Source of the DNA: Cydia pomonella
Taxonomy: Eukaryota > Arthropoda > Insecta > Lepidoptera > Tortricidae
Assembly: GCF_033807575.1 (NCBI RefSeq)
Contig: NC_084711.1
Location: 4,898,001 to 4,962,000 of the forward strand
Reading direction: 5' to 3'
Length of the DNA: 64,000 bases
Part shown: piece after piece, positions 25,601 through 35,376 of the stretch
How positions within the stretch are numbered: position 1 is the first letter of the stretch
How the letters are laid out: every line of letters starts with the position of its first letter
The notes under the pieces: generated by a model
Database searches by the model: none
Told to the model about the DNA's origin: nothing
Seen by the model: only the letters and a program-made list of their open reading frames with translations
Program-made: the position numbers and the translations under genes

Positions 25601-28600
25601 TCTCTCAGCTCCAAGAACACATGTAGGAAGTTCCCAGTCAGTTCTCAGTAGTTGTAAGATTTTCATAGAATGTCAAAATGCAAGGCCAACTCACTTGAAG
25701 GTCTCCGGTAGGCCAGCACCGAGCTCCTAGAACACATAACAGACAAATAATTTCCTCGCACTACGCCATTCACACGGCAGCAAAGTCGGTTGACGTGCAG
25801 AGGCGCACAGCACCACACCACTCCAAAAGTCTGCTAGAACTCACTTGCAAGTCTCCGGTAAACTAGCGCCGAGCTCCAAGAACAGAGACAGGTAGTTCCC
25901 TCGTACAACACAATTTCCATTCGAGTACACAGTCAGTCGCCAACATAGCTCGTTGACGTAGAGGTGCAGAATATATTGCTAGTTTCTCATAGAATCACAA
26001 AAGCTCAAGGCCACTCACTTGGAAGTCTCTGGCAGTCCAGCGCTCAGCTCCAAGAACACAGACAGGTAGTTCCCTCGTACAACACCATTGCCGTCCGGGT
26101 ACACCTTCAAACGCCAACATAGCCCGTTGACGTGGAGAGGGGCAGAATAAACGGGTGCGGCCGCGTGCTGGAGTTGCGTGAAGTTGGTCAGCGGGAAGGT
26201 GCTGCTGTCGTAGCTCGGGACGATCTCGCTGTTTAACACAGACAAACTGTACTAATACTTATTGTGAATTTAAAAGAAACGTTTTCAAGTTAGTTCCTGT
26301 CAGGTTTGCCGTGACCACCGGTTCGATTTTGTGGGAACCGATTGGTAGTTGATTTAGCCTACGAGCTACGAGTCACCTGGCATACGGCAAACGTGTCCCG
26401 CCCAGTCCCACTTCAGCTCGCTGAATAATCAAATTTCGCTTGGGCACAGAGCTGACTGATGTGGCTCGAAATTGATAAATGACCCATTTTTTGCGCATGT
26501 TCAGATGACGATGTCTCTTGCGTTACTCTATAATATCTTATATAATTTATCATGGTTTGGTCCCCGCTTGCCGTGTGCCACGTAAGCCCGTAAATAATAA
26601 CCAACATTACGATAAACGGTTTTGTTACAACAAATTTCTAATCTGTGAAAATGTTGTAATTACATCAAACTTCGAACATCTCTGAAAAAAAGCAATTGAT
26701 TTGACCTCTATTCTAATATCACTCGAGATGACGTTTTATTCGAAATGCCATTTCAATTGCATACAAATTCAACATATCTCGCATGTTAGTTGGTATCGAA
26801 CGATATACTAAAGGTATAGGTAAAAAACTTAAGTAAGTCACCTGTTGTATGTAGTTGTGGCGTGTTCGAATAGACAATACATGTTTAAAAGACACACAAA
26901 CAAAACAAATGTCTATTCGAACACGTCACAACTACATATAACATGTGACTTACTTAAGTTTTTTACCTATACGTCAGTTATCGATAAGAACTATTTCGGA
27001 TTGCATATCTATCATTTGCTTGAAAATTACATAAATGATAGAATATGTTATTTATGATGCCTATTAAATTCAACAGTCACAGACATGCAGCTACTATTTA
27101 GCACCTTATTACAAAGCCATAAATACTACCACCTAAAAGGCCTTCTTGCACTACGCTACATACGCATGTATAAATATGTATAATATACGTATTATTCTGG
27201 GACGAAAGGGAGGGCGTTTTCTCGCTATAGGACACGCACACCGATCTATTTAATTATCGGACGCTGAATGTTGCTACCTACTTGCCTACTATTGTTTGGT
27301 ACTAGACATAAATAAACAGTAATGTATGAATTACTATGCAAAAATGGTTTTAAATAAAAGACACAGGCCCATTTGTTGTATTTTGGATTCAATTTTTTTC
27401 GAGCAAGTTTTTTTTCTAATAACCATTTACGGCTAACAAATCAGTAAATAATTAAGCTAGTTTGGAAGTTTTGAAATGACCAAAGATTATACTCGTAAGC
27501 TAACTTAAAAACCTCAACGACAGAAAAACATACCTACCACAAATCTTTGCATTCCTCTCCTTGACAACTTTGACACTTTCTATACTTACATTTTTTGATT
27601 TGATTATCGTGAACAAAATTCGCGTGACAACAGAAATTTTATTTACCAGTATTAAATTCGGTTCATACGCACGTATGTCGCGTGACAAGCGTCAAGGTCG
27701 CAAGAGATAATTTTAACCGTACCTACCCATTTGTTCTTACCAAAGATATACACCGTGTTTTTATTGAATTCCGTTAACACCGGGGTATGGATAAGTACGT
27801 ATTCCGTTAACACCGGAGTATGGATAAGTACGTTTAAGGAAACTAAATGGCTAATTTAAAAAAAAAAGTTTTTTTAATAATATTTTTTATTTTTGTAAAA
27901 AGTAATTAAATGTTGCATATAGCGTTGTTGTAACACGGGCATGACATTTAGTTCAACCAAACAATTGAAAACTGTGACATATCAATGTCATTTCGAACAT
28001 CAATCGTCCGAGATAGTACTTACGTTAAGTAGCAAATGTATACACTCGTACTAAACACTGATCAATTCAAAATAGTGGGTAGTGAGTGACCCTGCCTATG
28101 AAGCCGATGGTTCCAGGTTCAAATCCTGGTAAGGGCATTTATTTGTGTGATGAACACAGATATTTGTTCCTGAGTCATGGGTGTTTTCTATGTATTTAAG
28201 TATTTATAAATATTTATATATTATATATATCGTTGTCTAAATACCTACAACACAAGCCTTAATGAGCTTACTGTGGGGCCTAGTCAATTTGTGTAATAAT
28301 TTGTATCTATTTATCTATTTATTTTTTTGTAATTATTTTGTATTTATTTTTTGTGTTTTTTTTTTTGTAATACATAACATTATTTATTTAATCAATATGT
28401 AAACAGGCTCTAAAGCAAGCAAATACCGGTGTCTTTGTGAAAGTTGCTTAATTTAAGCTCAGAAATGCATCCTTGAAATTAACGGATTAAAAAAAACACG
28501 GTGTATATAACTCCGTATAAGATAAATAAAGTCTAAGAAAAAAATCATGTCTCGAAAAATCAAGAAAAATGTATGCTCGAACAGATGGCGATATACCTTT

Positions 28601-31600
28601 GGTGTATACTCGAGTAGATGGCGACACCGTTTGATATTTAACACATATCAGTGAAAGAACATGGCTCAAATAGCCATTGAGTCAAATATAATTTTAAAAG
28701 TACATAATATTATTATTACTTGTAAATAAATTATTAGTGTTATTACTCTAAGCTCTGCCTATTAAAATTGGTTTGCCCCTCGAAGCATAGACAGTTTTTT
28801 ACATCTGTTCCAAAAATCTTGAGTGACGTAACATAAACAGTGGCTAATTTCGTCATCTTACCCAACAGCCCGGCTAGCTCAGTCGGTAGAGCATGAGACT
28901 CTTAATCTCAGGGTCGTGGGTTCGAGCCCCACGTTGGGCGCGTTTTTTTGTATCCTTATACTATAAGAGAGACTTCACTTTTTCAAACACGATTGTACGT
29001 TTAATTTTTATAGAACAGATGCTTTACAAAATTGCAAAATACAAGTCTAATGATTTGAATAACTTGAATCTTTGAAACAAAATTATAGTATGTCTTATTA
29101 AATAAAACGTTTTTACTTTTATTTCACAAAGTTAAGAAACAAGATATTCCAGAGAAGCTCAACACTATTAGGTAAATGGGCGCAACGTCCCTGAATACGA
29201 ATTTCGTCGTAACCCTTATCAGCCCGGCTAGCTCAGTCGGTAGAGCATGAGACTCTTAATCTCAGGGTCGTGGGTTCGAGCCCCACGTTGGGCGCATCTT
29301 TTTTTCCTTCTTTACCAAAATGAAGATAAATGGGGATAATAACATAATGTAATGACCCCAGCAAACTAAATACAGCAAAATATTTGTTTTGTATATTTTT
29401 CTATTTAGTAAGGTAAAAATCCTGATTCGCGCTATCAAGAATTCTCTTGTAAATGACCTTAACCCTAAAGGATGGCGCTGCCCTATTTAGTGAAAATCCA
29501 GCATCGCGCTATCAACACTTCGTGTAATAATGACTGAAATAAATGATATTGAAATATTATTTGTTTAGTTTATGAGCGAGCGCGAATAGCACACTAGATG
29601 GCGCTGTTCCAAGTAATAAAAATTCTGAATCGCGCTATTAATATTTTTCTCGGGATAATGACCTCAAACGAATGCAATTTCTTTAATTCATGAATCTCGC
29701 ACTAGATGGTGTTGTTCCGTGTCGCGAGAAATCGAGAATCCTACATCGCGCTACCAAGTTTACTAAACTAGCGAACGGAAAAAAACAAGTTTACGAATAG
29801 TTCACTACAGTGTTGTCACATCTACCAACTTTTGGGTAGATCTACCTATTTTGCCTGCGTTCTACCTATCTACCTCCCTCGGCCTGAAATCTACCTATTT
29901 TTCAAAATGGTACAATTGTAAGTAATTCTCAATACATGTGATGGAACATTACTTAATTTCTACCGAATTTAGATTCGATGTAATGAAAACTTGCCAAAGA
30001 AACAGATTATACAAGCAGATTCATTACCTACAAACAATGGAAATCCTCATTTTTGTTTACAATATTAAAGACTAATAAATAATTTGAAAAATTGTATATT
30101 TACACATTTTTAATCATAAAAATGTACTTGCTATTGAGTGGTACATCTACCTGTTTTTTATTTTAAAACCACCCATTTCTACCTATTTTTGCACCCTGTT
30201 CTACCACTTCGGCAAAATTGTATGTGACAACACTGGTTCACTAAATTAGTTTCGGCTCGTATTTTTCAAATTTATTTCGAAAAAAAACAATGCAAATTTT
30301 AGTTACAATACTTCCGAAAAAAAAGTTTTTTTAACTTGCTTACATAACAGAACTTACCTATGGAAATCCGCGGGAACTGGGGCAGTGACAAAGCTCGCCA
30401 TAGGTTTCTTGCGCACTTGGTGAATCATCTTCGACAGGTCGCTACTCTTAGCTATTAGTTCAGACCTGTTGGAAACATATAGCTATAGCATTGGAATCTA
30501 ATGATTGCGTAAATGATTAGAAATGATTATGCTAATGAAATGTTTGTCCTAATTAGGTTACGTGACAAAAATGTTTATGTTAAATTTATGAATGTAGTTC
30601 ATATCCTTATTTTACCATTCATTAGAATACTCAATAATGAATGAGAGAGTGACACATACACATATAGAACATAACATGTAGTTTCCGAGGCAATCGAACC
30701 GATGGAAATACAACATGGTATTCCCAACATCTTGACAAAACACCACATTTGGCATTGTCTTTGAAACCATGAAGACAAAGCTGCTTCGAAACGGGGATAA
30801 TTTTCAAGCCTATAAGTCCCATACATATGCGATTAAGTCTTTATCTTTACAAACTCTAGTTAGAATCGAAATTTTATTTTAAATCCTCCTTGTACAGTCA
30901 CTACAGTCAGTGTGTGAATTATTTATAAAACCTTCCTAACATCATATTACAGTAAGTGACTATACCTAGTACTAGCATGTAGCTGATGCTCAATCTCCTG
31001 CAGCAAATGCTCAAGCTGCTCAGTCTCCTGTGTGAGACTGTTCTTCTGGCCCATCAGCGTGAGCAGCTTGGCCTTGAGCGCAGAGTCCAGGCGGGAAATC
31101 ATAAGTTCGACGGCGTTGCGAATTTCGCGAACGCGCTCGTCTTTGGCAGCTCGGACTGATTCTACGTTCCGCTCCTAACGGGACAGAAAACAGATTTACC
31201 TATTTCTAGTAACAAGAAATTATTTTTGTATATTTTAACCATATAATATTTCCTTATTTGCTATAATAAAGTCGTGAAATTACTCTTTGTTGCAGGTCCC
31301 ACAATTGTTTCTTGCAACATGTCTTAAAGTTCTCAAAACATTCCTTGATATTTATATAAAATGTTGTATGTTATTACAAAATGTATATCCTTGCTCAGAA
31401 TGATTCCATATTGGGTCAAAAATGAAAATCAATATTAATTCTAAATTCTTTTCTTTCTTCCTCGCGTTGTCCCGGCATTTTGCCACGGCTCATGGGAGCC
31501 TGGGGTCCGCTTGGCAACAAATCCCGAGAATTGGCGTAGGCACTAGTTTTTACGAAAGCGTCTGCCATCTGACCTTTCAACCCAGAGGGTAAACTAGGCC

Positions 31601-33978
31601 TTATTGGGATTAGTCCTCACGATGTTTTCCTTCACCGAAAAGCGACTGGTAAATATCAAATGATATTTCGTATGTAAGTTCCGAAAAACTCATTGGTATG
31701 AGCCAGGGTTTGAACCCGCGACCTCCGTATTGCAAGTCGCACGCTCTTACCGCTAGGCCACCAGCACTTCAATATTTAATTTTAAATATTAAACTTAAAT
31801 TCATTTTCTGGCTAAGATATTTAGACCTCCATGGTGATATTTATGAGATATTAATTAATTATGTTATCAAATGTCATTTAAAATATTTGTACATTTTGTA
31901 CCAAAATTTAAAGTCACAAACTTTCCCACAGCTAAGTGACATCCTTGCCAAATATAAATGTATGTTTGTGCATGCACAGCACAATGCATTCTCTAAGGGG
32001 GTCACAAGGTCAGAGAGAGTAGCTTCTGCTTAACACAAAAGATTTGCCAAAAATATATTTGCTTAACTTACAATTCTTTATACTTACGAAGGAAAGAATA
32101 TAACAGTTGGCAAAATACATTTACATCAATCTTTAAAAAAAAAAAATGTCATCAACTATACTCATCAAATCAATTATTTGGCTGAAAGTTTCAATCACTG
32201 TTTCCAACATTTATTAGGTCTACTAATTTTGTGTGTATGTAGTTTGGCTAGCTAGAACATAGGAATAGCCGGGCCGGGTTTTCCTCGCCCAAGTGCGCGG
32301 CATCGCCCGAGGCACCTCTACACTGGCCGTATTGGGCGTGAGGAAGTTGCCTCACGCGTATGCTCGCTCTGTGTGGACCCAGCTAATTAAGTGTGATTTA
32401 AAAAACACCTCTGTGTACACACACAAAGCAAGAAATAAATGAAAAGAAACACATATGACTGCGATTTTAAACAGTGCTACTGCTACTTGGCAGATGTGAG
32501 TCCATCCACTCCATCTCAGTAGCTCTTACGAACTATAACTATTTGTTGTAGTATAAAATTGATGTCTGTAGGAATTTCAACAAGCATATAAATTCCGTAC
32601 ATGGCGAGAAGAAGTTGATAACTCGAGATGTAAAATTGAAGAACTTTGAACCTTATGTAATTCTATTTTAAATTCAAATTACTTCAATTTTATCTCATGA
32701 GTTATCAACTTCTTCCCGCTGTGTACAGACTTATGTTATAAAAGGAATTAAGAGTAACAAGAATTTTAGCTAAGTCATAACACACGGATAAATCAGTTTA
32801 AGCATTTCAGATTCGGTAATGTATGTCACATAAAAATTGTTTACTATAATTTCTTGCTTTCTTTTTTTTAATCACAGACTAACTACCATATGATTATTTT
32901 TTCATTAGCACATGATTTATTAATTAGAAAATCACTTACCACATCTTGAACTAAACTAATAAGCTCCATGAGCCTTCGTCTCAGCTGCGACACCTCATCG
33001 CGGATCTGAGTCACATGTTGCTCATAAACCTCCTCCAGGGGCTTGAATGTGTGGCCGGAATGGGTGCCACCCCACAGTGCACACTGGTGGCAGATACACC
33101 GACGGCAAGTCCAACAGTACACTGTGAGTTTCTCTTGATGTGTTGGGCATCTAAAAATGATACATATAGTATATATTAAAATTATTCTAACTAGTTAAGT
33201 TGTTGTTTTCATAAGTTGTTTATTCACTTTTCTATCACACCAGTCTTATGCTGCTAATTATAATTAATTTAAGATAAGCATGAATATTGTAGTCAATTTT
33301 ATGAAATATATTACTGTAAAAAAAGGACAAATGGTTCTGTTTTTATAATTTTTAAACTGAGTCTTACTGTACCTAATTGACAATATGATCATATACTTAA
33401 TTGTTGGGTTTTGCAATGGTAACAACTACTAAAGATTATCAATCAACTACTTCTCATTATTCCAATAGTAAACAATAAGATTCCATCTTTCTGCATTGTA
33501 AACAAAGGTCAAGGATAAAAATAACGCAATTCCTTTCACACTAACTAGTCTAACTGATTGCAAATTATTCCATAGCAACAACAGTTGTTTACTAACCTAT
33601 CTCTAAAGCTCTCCCTCTGCGTGGCAGAGTTGGTCTGTTGCATAGTCTCTATCTGCTGCGTGACCTCTTCCACCCAGCGGCAGTTGACCAGCTCATGTAG
33701 GTGTAGGGAGGCGCGGCAGTGAGGGCACTGCGAGCGCTGCTCCGTCAGCCACCGCCGAACGCAAGCATAACAGCACAGCTTCGAGCAGTGCGGACACAGG
33801 TGCGCGTCCACCAGCTTTTCCATACAGATGAAGCAGCGGAACACCTCCGCCAACGTCTACAAACATACCCAAACTCGTAAAACACATCCCCTAACTGTTC
33901 AACAAAATCTAGGCCAACAATTACCTCCACAATCTGCTCCTCGCCATTTCCATTCCCTTTGTCTCCCCTCGAGGCCAT
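13601..33978 (-). CDS. Trim37: E3 ubiquitin-protein ligase TRIM37
   Basis: Exons in transcript order: 33978-33925, 33856-33597, 33150-32940, 31174-30966, 30465-30358, 26228-26019, 25473-25294, 24612-24498, 24062-23855, 23074-22954, 21545-21325, 20857-20694, 20187-20082, 16543-16370, 15894-15673, 14817-14678, 13723-13601. Total 2826 nt, 941 aa; human TRIM37 is about 964. The RING finger is at residues 26-65 (CFICMEK, CPHCSKLCC, CPHC), the B-box at 106-138 (CWTCRRCICHQCALWGG), a coiled coil at about 145-240, and a MATH domain at about 284-420 (VPSYDSSTF, GLCWRLKVYPDGNGVVRG, ECWGYNRFFRLDLL). The tail from 450 is disordered, with DVDEETMSGENDIE matching the vertebrate tail. The combination RING-B-box-MATH is unique to TRIM37. 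Known roles are ubiquitin ligation in centriole-number control, peroxisome import and chromatin. Intron 1 is only 68 nt. Exon 9-12 boundaries are less conserved than the N-terminal half but all are in phase. Confidence 0.95.
14185..14497. mobile_element. MITE family A, copy 4 (full foldback)
   Basis: Long inverted repeat in the last TRIM37 intron: left TTTACTACCATCTTTCAACA with AGAACGCCATTTGACTTTGA, right TCAAATGGCGTTCTAAAAG with GTGTCGAAAGATGGCAGC. Length about 310 bp, no ORF. Confidence 0.7.
15253..15546 (-). repeat. GC-rich interspersed repeat fragment
   Basis: A 97-codon open minus frame in a TRIM37 intron, strongly GC-rich against AT-rich flanks. Its text (GLLMAFGSQPQPLASLVP, CPEGCPPSAPPFSQ) looks like a repeat-derived open frame I associate with lepidopteran assemblies. 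It has no splice sites in phase with TRIM37. Confidence 0.4.
16087..16226. mobile_element. PIF/Harbinger-type MITE with TTA target duplication
   Basis: A 140-bp foldback whose terminal arms are nearly perfect inverted copies: CCCCCTTATTCATAAACGTG at left and its complement at right. It is flanked on both sides by TTA (16084-16086 and 16227-16229), the 3-bp target duplication of PIF/Harbinger elements. In a TRIM37 intron just beyond the exon 14 donor. Confidence 0.85.
18546..18662 (+). repeat. Interspersed lepidopteran repeat fragment
   Basis: Contains AGTTTGAGTCCAGGGAAAGG, ATAGGATAGTTTTTATCCCG and GACGCAGACAAAGTCGCGGG. These ordered blocks belong to a common lepidopteran dispersed repeat, also represented at 45042-45183. 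Confidence 0.55.
18796..18929 (-). other. Candidate alternative terminal exon of TRIM37
   Basis: A GC-rich 134-bp segment with a strong acceptor (pyrimidine tract CCCCTCCCCTCCCAG). It enters in phase 1, exactly matching the donor of exon 13 at 20082. It reads 43 codons to a TAG, with motif SCSWCAEQPRRVYCAY. No phase-1 donor follows, so it cannot be a cassette in the main transcript; use would truncate TRIM37 at about residue 765. It could instead be a relic exon. No homology recognised. Confidence 0.4.
20884..21017. mobile_element. Diverged relative of the TTAA MITE at 41341
   Basis: Inverted ends TTTGAACGCCACGC and CTCTGGCGGTCAAAC with internal GTGAAC and CCCAATATCAACCTTCAT blocks, shared with 41341-41459 in the reverse sense. 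Ends are degraded and no TTAA remains. Confidence 0.5.
21050..21324 (-). mobile_element. Probable retroelement 3' tail fragment
   Basis: Overlapping minus frames with TTTKPAYHTLSNRVVAAWNR and VFKNRLD, a pattern typical of the extreme C-terminus of insect LINE reverse transcriptases (a W-N-x-P segment, then FKNRLD). It lies in the TRIM37 intron directly downstream of exon 12 acceptor DNA and is broken by stops. Confidence 0.45.
22555..22666 (+). repeat. 29-bp minisatellite, about four copies
   Basis: Unit GACAGATGGTGATAACAATG plus ATCACCAAT, starting at 22558, 22587, 22616 and 22645; units differ at one or two bases. In TRIM37 intron 10. Confidence 0.9.
23106..23166. repeat. Short foldback
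   Basis: GGGTTGCCGGCC and GGCCGGCAACCCC pair across about 35 bp, next to the TRIM37 exon 10 acceptor. Could be a small MITE remnant. Confidence 0.5.
23380..23978. repeat. 179-bp tandem array overlapping TRIM37 exon 9
   Basis: Copies start at 23380, 23559, 23738 and 23917 (the last partial), almost identical over 179 bp. The rightmost copies contain the real 3' part of exon 9 and its donor (CCAG|GTTTGT at 23855/23854). Equivalent donors are repeated at about 23676 and 23497. 179 is not a multiple of three, so added copies change frame. Confidence 0.95.
24641..24864. mobile_element. TA-flanked MITE
   Basis: Inverted termini TACAGTCAGCATCAAAAGTA and the complementary right end TACTTTTGATGCGGACTGTA, 224 bp, starting and ending with TA as in Tc1/mariner-type elements. 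Immediately upstream of TRIM37 exon 8. Confidence 0.8.
26815..26971. mobile_element. Foldback MITE, TA-flanked
   Basis: Arms TAGGTAAAAAACTTAAGTAA at left and its complement at right, with a second paired block AGTTGTGGCGTGTTCGAATA. 157 bp in total, beginning TA and ending TA. Confidence 0.8.
27767..27832. repeat. Two-copy direct repeat
   Basis: Two adjacent copies of ATTCCGTTAACACCGG followed by GTATGGATAAGTACGT, differing at one base. Confidence 0.8.
28076..28320 (+). mobile_element. tRNA-derived SINE
   Basis: A tRNA-like head with a B-box-like GGTTCAAATCC block, then the body TTTGTGTGATGAACACAGAT, TGAGTCATGGGTGTTTTCTA and CAAGCCTTAATGAGCTTACT. I recognise this order as a widespread lepidopteran SINE. 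It sits in an AT-rich tail region. Confidence 0.75.
28581..28678 (+). mobile_element. MITE family A, copy 5 (fragment)
   Basis: Carries ACTCGAGTAGATGGCGACAC, then TTTAACACATATCAGTGAAA, as in copy 2. It is truncated before the GATGGCAGTAAATT core. Confidence 0.55.
28868..28940 (+). tRNA. tRNA-Lys (CTT), copy 1
   Basis: A 73-nt cloverleaf: acceptor GCCCGGC pairs with GTTGGGC, D arm GCTC/GAGC, anticodon stem TGAGA/TCTCA with loop CTCTTAA (anticodon CTT), T arm GTGGG-TTCGAGC-CCCAC, discriminator G. A poly-T run (Pol III stop) follows at once. It lies in a TRIM37 intron on the opposite strand. Confidence 0.96.
29222..29294 (+). tRNA. tRNA-Lys (CTT), copy 2
   Basis: Body identical over all 73 nt to the copy at 28868, 354 bp downstream in the same orientation. 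A T-run follows; the flanks are mostly different, with a short similar stretch just upstream. Confidence 0.96.
29430..29770 (-). repeat. Degenerate ~120-bp tandem repeat array
   Basis: Three diverged units, each with an AATCGCGCTATYAA-type block, a GGGATAATGACC-type block and a CTAGATGGCGCTGTTCC-type block. The array at 41765-42135 carries the same blocks in the opposite orientation. Confidence 0.65.
29808..30235. mobile_element. Non-autonomous hAT element with 8-bp target duplication
   Basis: Termini CAGTGTTGTCACAT and ATGTGACAACACTG are exact inverted repeats of the hAT type. GTTCACTA flanks the element on both sides (29800-29807 and 30236-30243), an intact 8-bp duplication. The 428-bp inside is AT-rich with CTACCTATTT repeats and no transposase ORF. 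Confidence 0.93.
31449..31772 (-). mobile_element. tRNA-derived SINE, reverse orientation
   Basis: Read on the minus strand it begins with a tRNA-like head; on the plus strand that shows as GGTTTGAACCCGCGACCTCC with GTCGCACGCTCTTACCGCTA. The body follows (CGATGTTTTCCTTCACCGAA, GCCTGGGGTCCGCTTGGCAA in plus-strand text). A common lepidopteran SINE type. In the TRIM37 intron between exons 3 and 4. Confidence 0.75.
32267..32390. mobile_element. MITE family B, arm
   Basis: Blocks GTTTTCCTCGCCC, CGAGGCAC, TCTACACTGGCCGTAT and TATGCTCGCTCTGTGTGGAC match one arm of the full copy at 60241-60439. Confidence 0.7.
32597..32726. repeat. Foldback element
   Basis: GTACATGGCGAGAAGAAGTT with GATAACTCGAG pairs with the right arm GAGTTATCAACTTCTTCCCG and GTGTAC. 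130 bp, AT-rich centre. Confidence 0.75.
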
Positions 33979-34286
33979 ATTTAGGGATTTAGTTTCCTTA
34001 TTCCGGATCTAAACGGTTTATCACCATAATTTAGACATTCATTATCATACTCTTGTTCGAAAAAAACAATTAGACATTTCACAATACTCTCGTCAACGAG
34101 TTCATACGATGCAGTACGAACGGAACCGAGAAACAAATCAACTACTTCCGTGTTCGAATCGCAATCGAATCAAAATAAAAACAAAACGGAAATGTTACCC
34201 TACTCGAGTGTATAAACTCCCGAAGAATGTGGTTATGAAGAGTAGGTTATACTATACTCGACGCGGCCAAAGATGATCCCCATGAC

Positions 34287-35376
34287 AATAGGGTTGTTTC
34301 CATCTACAAATCTTAGGGCAGAATTGTATCCGAATAAATCCTTTTGGATTATAAGAACATGTTAAACTACTTTTAGGGGACCTGTAATGACCATATTTTT
34401 GTAAATATTGAATTTAAAATATCTTTTGGCAAACGTCACGTAACCAAACTCGAAAAGTCATTGAAGATTCTGATGACGTCACAACTCTCGGATTGACACT
34501 GTTGACAGTTAGGCGGTAAACAACAATTTTCTTAACGACATAATCCGTCGGTCACTTGCCACCGTCAACGTTCCGGCTATACTGGAGCCTGCCGGTATTG
34601 CCAGAGACGATGGCAAGAGACCAGACGGGATGTCTTTGATTCCGTGGAGGATGGGACGTGTGCTCGTGTGGGACGCAACTTGTGTTGACACGCTGGCACC
34701 TTCCCACCTCCACGGTACTACACACAAAGCCGGCGCGGCGGCGGAAGCGGCAGAGGCGCTCAAAAAGCGCAAATACGGGAGTCTCGACACCAACTACAAC
34801 TTTGTTGCATTTGGAGTCGAGACTCTTGGTCCGTGGCCTCCGTGGGGCCCCGCAGCGCAGGGCCTATACCGGCAATTGGCGAAACGGCTGGTGGATGGGA
34901 CCGGGGATAAGAGAGCTGGCAGCTTCCTCGCCCAACGCTTGAGCATAGCGATCCAGCGAGGAAATGCTGCCAGCATCCTCGGTACCTTGCCACGGGGGCC
35001 CATTTTAGATTTAGATTTTTAGTTTTATATAGTAGTTTTAGTTTAGTTAATTGTATTACTTATATTTTTTTTTTTATTAACTTGTCAATAAATAGTTTAA
35101 ATATTATCACCTAACAAATGACAAATGTCAGTTGACAGTTCGTATCTTCTACGTGTGTACGTAGTTATATGTCAAACCGTAAACTGTGACGTCACACAAT
35201 TTTCAAAGAGCGTTTTGGGCGCCAAAGCATATGTCAAAATATATTTTGTTAATTTAACATATTTAAAGCCGTTATTAGTATAAAAGTTGAATTTTAGGAC
35301 AAATTTTAGGATTTTGGACTTTTAGTTAATATAGAACGTAATACAAGCGTTTCAAAAAATTGGAAACAACCCTATT
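34287..35376. mobile_element. Inverted-arm element split by a retroelement insertion
   Basis: Left ATAGGGTTGTTTCCA and right TTGGAAACAACCCTAT are inverted copies 1.09 kb apart. Further inside, TGACGTCACA / TGTGACGTCACA blocks also pair. The reverse-transcriptase-associated ORF lies in the middle, as if inserted into a foldback element. Confidence 0.5.
34520..35022 (+). mobile_element. Reverse-transcriptase-associated C-terminal ORF fragment
   Basis: The open plus frame runs from about 34520 to a TAG at 35020-35022, although an ATG appears only at 34630. Motifs EPAGIARDDGKRPDGMSLIP, VLVWDATCVDTLAPSHL, VETLGPW and FLAQRLSIAIQRGNAASILG belong to a tail found after reverse-transcriptase domains in many invertebrate repeats. 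An AT-rich, A/T-tract tail follows. Truncated at the 5' end; exact family not assigned. Confidence 0.6.

Larger units (their letters stand above)
26229..30357 (-). other. TRIM37 intron 5, carrying tRNA genes
   Basis: A 4.1-kb AT-rich intron, the largest in the gene. It holds a foldback (26815), a tRNA-derived SINE (28076), a MITE A arm (28581), two tRNA-Lys genes on the opposite strand, a degenerate tandem array (29430-29770) and a hAT element (29808-30235). Confidence 0.8.
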
